64,000 bases of DNA from Bacillota bacterium. Its GTDB lineage: Bacteria; Bacillota; Clostridia; Christensenellales; UMGS416. The stretch lies in assembly GCA_023421955.1 (NCBI GenBank), contig JAEZSE010000037.1, forward strand, positions 106,348-170,347. Reading direction: 5' to 3'. Under the pieces are notes generated by a model, which saw only the letters and a list, made by a program, of their open reading frames with translations, was not told the DNA's origin and did not search any database. A program made the translations under genes and the position numbers. Shown in pieces: positions 60,058-64,000 of this stretch (its first letter is position 1; each line of letters opens with the position of its first letter).

Positions 60058-60797
60058 CAATCCCAGTCGATATCCACGTCGCCATCCATGGCGTTTTCGG
60101 TGATCAGCGTCATCGTGATCCTGCCCGGCCCAAATTCGGAGAGGTCTATTGTGGATACGGTGTTGGGGCCGCTCAGCTCCAGCGCCGAGCGCGTGTTGCC
60201 CTGGGTGAGCTCCAGCGTCATCTTGCCGCTGCCCAGGCTCGATTTCACCCGCACTTCTTTGGGGGTTTCGCCGTCATACTCCAGCTGGTTGTTGGTCTTG
60301 CTGCCATCCATCTTGTAAAAGCTCAGGTGCCAGTTGTGGTTCACATTGCGCTCCACGCTGCCGATGGAGATATGGCTGTTGGGTACATAATTGCCGTTGA
60401 ACCGCAGCACACCCAGCATCCCAATGGAGAGAGCGCCCAGGATCACAAGGGCGATGCAGCAAAGGAACGCCACCATCGGCCAGCGGGCCGGTTTGGGCAG
60501 CGGCTTCATCGGGGAGGCTTCGCCGCCCACAGCCCCGCCACAGTGGGGGCAGAATGCCACGTTGGCCTGGATGGCCCTGGAGCAATGGGGGCACAGGCCG
60601 GCAGCCTGGTTGCGGCCCGCCGCCAAATAGATGATGAGCCCGATGAAGCTGGGCACCAGCAGCACCACCACCGTCCACAACGCGGCGTTGAGGCCCCGTG
60701 CTTTTGCATCCTTCCAAGTCCAAATGCCCAGAAACACATATGCCAGCCCGCCCAGCACCACCAGCAGCAGCGCCGGCACCATAATCAAAATGTTCAT
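60057..60797 (-). CDS. Zinc-ribbon membrane protein with C-terminal beta-rich domain
   Basis: A 246-residue protein. Two helices at residues 5-60 (ILIMVPALLLVVLGGLAYVFLGIWTW; NAALWTVVVLLVPSFIGLIIYLA) precede a zinc ribbon (CPHCSRAIQANVAFCPHCGGAVG), a further helix (MVAFLCCIALVILGALSIGMLGVL), and an extracytoplasmic beta-rich C-terminal domain with NWHLSFYKMDG and ELTQGNTRSALELSG. The function is unknown. Its ATG overlaps the anti-sigma-like gene stop (ATGA). It is the last gene of a sigma/anti-sigma-like unit. Confidence 0.7.
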   Translation of the reverse strand: MNILIMVPALLLVVLGGLAYVFLGIWTWKDAKARGLNAALWTVVVLLVPSFIGLIIYLAAGRNQAAGLCPHCSRAIQANVAFCPHCGGAVGGEASPMKPLPKPARWPMVAFLCCIALVILGALSIGMLGVLRFNGNYVPNSHISIGSVERNVNHNWHLSFYKMDGSKTNNQLEYDGETPKEVRVKSSLGSGKMTLELTQGNTRSALELSGPNTVSTIDLSEFGPGRITMTLITENAMDGDVDIDWD

Positions 60798-61129
60798 ATC
60801 AGTCTTGATTCCTCCTTGAAGGGTTTGATTTTGAAATAACCAAACAACGTGATCAGCCAGGCCGAGAACGTGCAGACACCCAGCAGCAGCGTACCCGCTG
60901 CCACCCACCGCCAGCTTGTGGCCAGGGAATACAGCAGGGTCATCAGCGCGGCGGAAAGCGCCGTGCCGCCCAGCGCCGGCAGCCACCACAGCGAGGGGCT
61001 TTTCCGCCCGGCCTGCCGAAGCTGCCGTTTGGTTGCCAGCACCAGGCCTGCGGCCGGGCATTCCTCACAACCCAGCGACTCGATGAGCAGCTTGTCCAAT
61101 TCCCTGTCGTCAAACTTCATGCGGCCCAT
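60794..61129 (-). CDS. Putative anti-sigma factor-like membrane protein
   Basis: A 111-residue protein with a soluble N-terminal ~40 residues (FDDRELDKLLIESLGCEECPA) and two hydrophobic segments (LWWLPALGGTALSAALMTLLYSLA; WVAAGTLLLGVCTFSAWLITLFGYF). A position next to an ECF sigma gene with overlapping ends is typical for an anti-sigma factor, though no ZAS domain is clear. The start is ATG 61129 with GGAGG nine bases upstream; it overlaps the sigma stop. Confidence 0.6.
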   Translation of the reverse strand: MGRMKFDDRELDKLLIESLGCEECPAAGLVLATKRQLRQAGRKSPSLWWLPALGGTALSAALMTLLYSLATSWRWVAAGTLLLGVCTFSAWLITLFGYFKIKPFKEESRLI

Positions 61130-61646
61130 AGCCCTTCGCCTCCAGTCCTTCGCGGATCAGCTTCCGTGCCTTGAACAGTCTGCTTTTCACTGTGCCCGGA
61201 GGCAGCCCCAGCGCCCGTGCCGCCTCTTCCACCGAGAGCCCGCCGGCGTAGAGCATCGCCACCGGCTCCCGGAGCTTGATCGGCAATGCCAGCACCTCCG
61301 CCCGCACCGCGCCCCGGAGCTCCCGGTTTCCGGCCTCTTCCTCCAGGCAGAAGGGGCTTGGCGCGTCCGGCGGCTCGCCATCCTCCCCCGCTGCGGCCTG
61401 CGGGGCGATCCGCTGCCTGCGGGCGGCCTTGTCCCCGTCGCGGCGGTGGGCCTTGGCGGCGATGGCGAGCAGAAACCCCAGCGGGTTTCGCTCACGGTCG
61501 ATGCGGTGGGCCAGCTCCATGGCCTTCAGGAAGGTGCGCTGGAATAGATCGTCGGCCTCCTGCTTTCCCCCGGTGAGCCTTGCGCAAAAGCGGTACACGG
61601 CATCGCCGTGCAATTCCACCAGGTTTTCCATCTCCACCGGGTTCAA
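61110..61646 (-). CDS. ECF-type RNA polymerase sigma factor
   Basis: A 178-residue sigma-70 ECF protein. Region 2 is ELHGDAVYRFCARLTGGKQEADDLFQRTFLKAMELAHRID, with a DD.FQ.TFL pattern. Region 4 is LREPVAMLYAGGLSVEEAARALGLPPGTVKSRLFKARKLI. The start is probably TTG 61646, with GGAGG seven bases ahead; ATG 61631 is an alternative. It directs polymerase to specific promoters and is coupled to the next two genes by overlaps. Confidence 0.85.
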   Translation of the reverse strand: MNPVEMENLVELHGDAVYRFCARLTGGKQEADDLFQRTFLKAMELAHRIDRERNPLGFLLAIAAKAHRRDGDKAARRQRIAPQAAAGEDGEPPDAPSPFCLEEEAGNRELRGAVRAEVLALPIKLREPVAMLYAGGLSVEEAARALGLPPGTVKSRLFKARKLIREGLEAKGYGPHEV

Positions 61647-61792
61647 GCAGTCACCTCCCACAACCCTGTATCCCCGCGTGGGGGGAAACGGTTCATTTAT
61701 TCCGAAGTTTTTGAAGACCATGTATCCGTTGGATTGTACATCTTTCCGTGGTATATTCGAAGAGCATTCTACAAGTAAAGTGGAGAGCACCA

Positions 61793-62098
61793 ATGAAAGA
61801 CAATTGGATTTTCCATGACCCAAAAAATGTTGGAGTGATTATCCAAAGACAGATTGTTATGGGAGAAAAGCCAATACTTCGGGTTTATCACGATGTTGAC
61901 GATGGTATGTGGCAATTTCTATGTGATGATGAGGTGGACATAAAAGATGGGATGATGATTGCCTTATCTGAAGCGTTTCAAATAGACAACACAATATCTC
62001 AGGTTGCAGACCTTCCTTTAGGATGGGTCGCATGGAGAAGATCGCCAGGTACTGTATGGCACAGGCAAAAAATTGATGACATCGAGTCTTCCGTTTAG
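61793..62098 (+). CDS. DUF2185/Imm33-like protein
   Basis: A 101-residue protein: NWIFHDPKNVGVIIQRQIVMGEKPILRV, then WQFLCDDEVDIKDGMMIALSEAFQIDNTISQVADLPLGWVAWRR. The strand pattern and WQFLC plus the ADLPLGW segment resemble DUF2185/Immunity protein 33, but similarity is by eye only. It is more AT-rich than its neighbours. GGAGAG precedes ATG 61793. It is divergent from the sigma gene and not clearly linked to the cupin gene downstream. Confidence 0.5.
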   Translation: MKDNWIFHDPKNVGVIIQRQIVMGEKPILRVYHDVDDGMWQFLCDDEVDIKDGMMIALSEAFQIDNTISQVADLPLGWVAWRRSPGTVWHRQKIDDIESSV

Positions 62099-62166
62099 GT
62101 TATGGACTATACAATATTCCGTGTGTGAATCGAAGTGTAGACTGTGCATTTGAAAGGAGCGGGGAA

Positions 62167-62511
62167 ATGATGGATTTTCCGGAGTTTATGAAGCGGCCCG
62201 CCAACCAGGTGCCCGTGCAGCAGCAGAACACAGCCGATGTGGAGGGGTATTACTATACTGCCTCCGACGGGGGCCAGATGGCTTTTTGGACATGCCGCGC
62301 CGACAGGGTGTCCAAAGAGCATGCCCATGAGTTTGATGAGTACATGGTGTGCGTCTGCGGCGAGTATGTGGTGACCATCAACGGGGCAGAAACGGTTCTG
62401 CACGCCGGCGACGAACTCATGATCCCCAAAGGGGCTGTGCAGGGCGGCAGATGCAAGGCTGGGACCAGAACGATCCACGCGTTCGGGGGAAGGCGGATCA
62501 TAACAATATGA
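62167..62511 (+). CDS. Cupin-domain protein
   Basis: A 114-residue single-domain cupin. The first motif lies in SKEHAHEFDEYMVCVCGEYVV (two His, one Glu of the metal site) and the second in LHAGDELMIPKGAVQGG. The second-motif His is missing (G-x-x-Q), so the metal site may be incomplete. Small cupins bind sugars or metabolites or act as enzymes. ATG 62167 follows AAAGGAGC. Confidence 0.82.
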   Translation: MMDFPEFMKRPANQVPVQQQNTADVEGYYYTASDGGQMAFWTCRADRVSKEHAHEFDEYMVCVCGEYVVTINGAETVLHAGDELMIPKGAVQGGRCKAGTRTIHAFGGRRIITI

Positions 62512-62524
62512 TCATTTATTTGTC

Positions 62525-63394
62525 CTAATCCGCCATTTCGATTAGCGCCGACCCGGCAGGGTCATGTCTCCCCCTGTTCCGTTCAATCACCGCAGGATTA
62601 TTGTTCGCATAACAATACAAACACCCACCGGGGCAGGAATTATACACCCCGATGTCGATGCTGGGCGTGCAAAGGCAGCCAGGCCGCTGGCCCTTGTCCT
62701 TCGTGACAGGCAGATTAAGGCCCCACAGGCCGTTGATGAGGGCCGCGTCCACACACCGGCCATGGCCGATGCCCAACGAAGCGAGGTCGATGCCCTCAGC
62801 GCAGGTCATGAGATCAATGCCGCATTGCCTTGCAATGGGCGCAAACGCCGCAGCAATGGAGGTTTTCACACCGTCGTCCATCGGCGCAAGCAGGAGCTTG
62901 GCGGCGTTGGCGGCGGTGTTTTTGTAGTCGTCGATGAAGCTGATTGTGCAGCGTTTGGTATAGCCCCGAAGCACATGGGCCAGCTGGCCGAATAAATCAA
63001 CATGGCGTTCCATGGTGTATTCGGGGTTCAGCAGAACAGGGTCATACCGCCACAGCACCCGCTCCGGGCCGATGGTGTCGGCAAGCCTGCGGAATGTATC
63101 CAGCAGCGCGGCTTTGTCTCCGAAAGCCGGTTCAATCTCCGGGCCGTAGCCGGTGAGCGTGAACTGGAAGTAATAACGGTAACCCGCCAGCTCATGCAGC
63201 CGGGGCAGCATCGGCGCGGGGTTCTTGCTCCAGAACACGATGGCATCCACGCCCTCCGGTTTGAGGCTCACGCGCCGCTCCTGCCGGGGGTTCCTCGGGT
63301 TGCGGGCAATGGCAAAGCCCTCCCGCAGGCGATGGAACAGCCAGGGGGAGTAATAGGCGGGGATGTCGGTGCGGCGGGAGATGCTAATAATCAT
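62525..63394 (-). CDS. DUF1848 domain-containing protein (radical SAM-like)
   Basis: A 289-residue protein. SISRRTDIPAYYSPWLFHRLREGF at the start and VFWSKNPAPMLPRLHEL are DUF1848 hallmarks. Near the C terminus CLCTPSIDIGVYNSCPGGC and YCYAN provide four cysteines that could bind a [4Fe-4S] cluster. The Cys pattern differs from classical radical SAM CxxxCxxC. No function is established. Single gene. Confidence 0.88.
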   Translation of the reverse strand: MIISISRRTDIPAYYSPWLFHRLREGFAIARNPRNPRQERRVSLKPEGVDAIVFWSKNPAPMLPRLHELAGYRYYFQFTLTGYGPEIEPAFGDKAALLDTFRRLADTIGPERVLWRYDPVLLNPEYTMERHVDLFGQLAHVLRGYTKRCTISFIDDYKNTAANAAKLLLAPMDDGVKTSIAAAFAPIARQCGIDLMTCAEGIDLASLGIGHGRCVDAALINGLWGLNLPVTKDKGQRPGCLCTPSIDIGVYNSCPGGCLYCYANNNPAVIERNRGRHDPAGSALIEMAD

Positions 63395-63726
63395 TTGTTT
63401 TATTCAACGTCGGAATATGGAGATTCGGAGCAAGCAACTCGGGCGGGTATTGTGCCCACGAAGACGGGCGAGGACGGAGCCATGAAGACGGGCCGGGACG
63501 GAGCCCTCGGTTGCATAGGCGAGCAGCACACGCAGTGTGCGACCAGCCGGCCCCTACTGTTGGAGAGAACAAAATCCCTACCCTCCCTTATTAAGGGGGG
63601 ATGCCCCCTCAGGGGCAGGGGGGATTTCCTAGGCAGTGAGGCCGGGACGGAGCCCGGCCCCTACCGTGAAACCCTCACCCCCTACCCCTCCCCCATGGGA
63701 TTGGGGGAGGGGTAGCTGTGCGGAAA
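63395..63726. repeat. Intergenic repeat block including R1 long copy 2, R3, R1 short and R2
   Basis: No gene. A 24-base tandem duplication (GAAGACGGGC..GGACGGAGCC) occupies 63460-63507; R1 long spans 63490-63557 (inner stem GCACAC-GCA-GTGTGC); R3 lies at 63584-63627 with the inner stem GCCCC-CTCA-GGGGC; R1 short at 63640-63664 (GGCCGGG ... CCCGGCC-CCTAC); and an R2 hairpin at 63671-63712. Confidence 0.85.
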
Positions 63727-64000
63727 TTACAGCGCCCCATACACCGCATTGCGGATCCTGGGCATGTGATAGCCCTCCTGGTTGGGCATCATCTGCTGCA
63801 TATAGGTGATCGTGAGCTGCTCGGCGCGGTCAATGAAGACCAGCGTGCCGGCAAGGCCCGCCCAGCCAAATTCACCAAGGGGTGCGCTGCAGCCGCCGAC
63901 GGCCCGGTCAGTGAGCACGCGCACGCCCAGGCCGTAGCCGTAACCGGCCATCTGCTCCCAGTTGAAGTCGGCCATTTGCGTGGCGTTCAGGTGGTTGGTG
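63727..64000 (-). CDS. Serine hydrolase / class C beta-lactamase-like protein (C-terminal part)
   Basis: Partial gene running off the right edge; its C-terminal 90 residues remain. GYGYGLGVRVLTDR, then GEFGWAGLAGTLVFIDRAEQLTITYMQQMMP is the C-terminal pattern of the beta-lactamase/transpeptidase-like family, where the F-G-W-A-G region stands for the third active-site element. The nucleophile Ser and Tyr/Lys lie outside. Likely a D-Ala-carboxypeptidase-like or esterase enzyme. Confidence 0.85.
   Translation of the reverse strand, partial: TNHLNATQMADFNWEQMAGYGYGLGVRVLTDRAVGGCSAPLGEFGWAGLAGTLVFIDRAEQLTITYMQQMMPNQEGYHMPRIRNAVYGAL

Overview
The window looks like chromosomal DNA of an anaerobic, high-GC member of the Clostridia (Bacillota), perhaps an Oscillospirales- or Christensenellales-like lineage. 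This is inferred from strong GGAGG-type ribosome sites, sigma-A-like promoters, a NusG domain II/Gx transporter pair, rubrerythrin, EFR1-type flavodoxin-ferredoxin, phosphate acetyltransferase, a CBO0543-like membrane protein, YesN/AraC regulation and an energy-converting [NiFe] hydrogenase. It carries no rRNA, CRISPR array or recognisable transposase. Most genes are GC-rich; a few islands (about 2.77-3.54, 13.17-14.02 and 31.27-32.80 kb) are AT-rich and look acquired.

Layout. 0-9 kb: end of a NusG_II/Gx transporter operon, an exported cell-wall amidase, a methyltransferase, an AT-rich TIM-barrel isomerase, a nucleotidyltransferase, then a reverse-strand unit of Ppx/GppA-HD exopolyphosphatase, polyphosphate kinase, PP2C phosphatase and a 31-residue membrane peptide. 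9.4-11.5 kb: three tandem paralogous membrane proteins, the first interrupted by an in-frame TAG. 11.5-20.8 kb: rubrerythrin, an ACT-like regulator, an AT-rich HEPN protein, EFR1 flavodoxin-ferredoxin, pta, murG, a PfkB kinase, an AlkD-like repair protein and tRNA-Arg(TCG). 20.9-31.3 kb: a broken esterase, a MarR-controlled flavin/PNPOx operon, Nudix, HAD and GNAT enzymes, rpiA, an orphan YesN regulator and a CPBP protease. 31.3-32.8 kb: an AT-rich cassette of three unknown genes with its own promoter. 32.9-41.1 kb: an FAD enzyme operon with a P-loop ATPase and a PIG-V-like glycosyltransferase, an MFS transporter, a GH51 arabinofuranosidase and two small immunity-like genes.

41.3-51.6 kb is a 12-gene reverse-strand operon for a complex I-like membrane-bound [NiFe] hydrogenase: three antiporter-like subunits, NuoJ/K/A/B/C/D/H/I-like subunits and a maturation protease. 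The large subunit keeps both cysteine pairs that bind Ni-Fe, so the likely output is ferredoxin-driven proton reduction coupled to ion pumping. 52-64 kb holds a DUF1801 protein, an ICMT-like methyltransferase, a TetR-controlled FMN reductase with a large double operator, two orphan sensor kinases, a GNAT-TPR protein, an ECF sigma/anti-sigma-like/zinc-ribbon unit, a DUF2185-like protein, a cupin, a DUF1848 protein and the end of a serine hydrolase.

The most unusual layer is non-coding. At least five families of palindromic GC-rich repeats sit between genes, several of them inside the hydrogenase operon. Two families show compensatory base changes between copies: a ~190-nt element at 52.45 and 53.26 kb, and a ~68-nt element at 2.64 and 63.49 kb. 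This points to selection for, or spread of, folded RNA/DNA structures.
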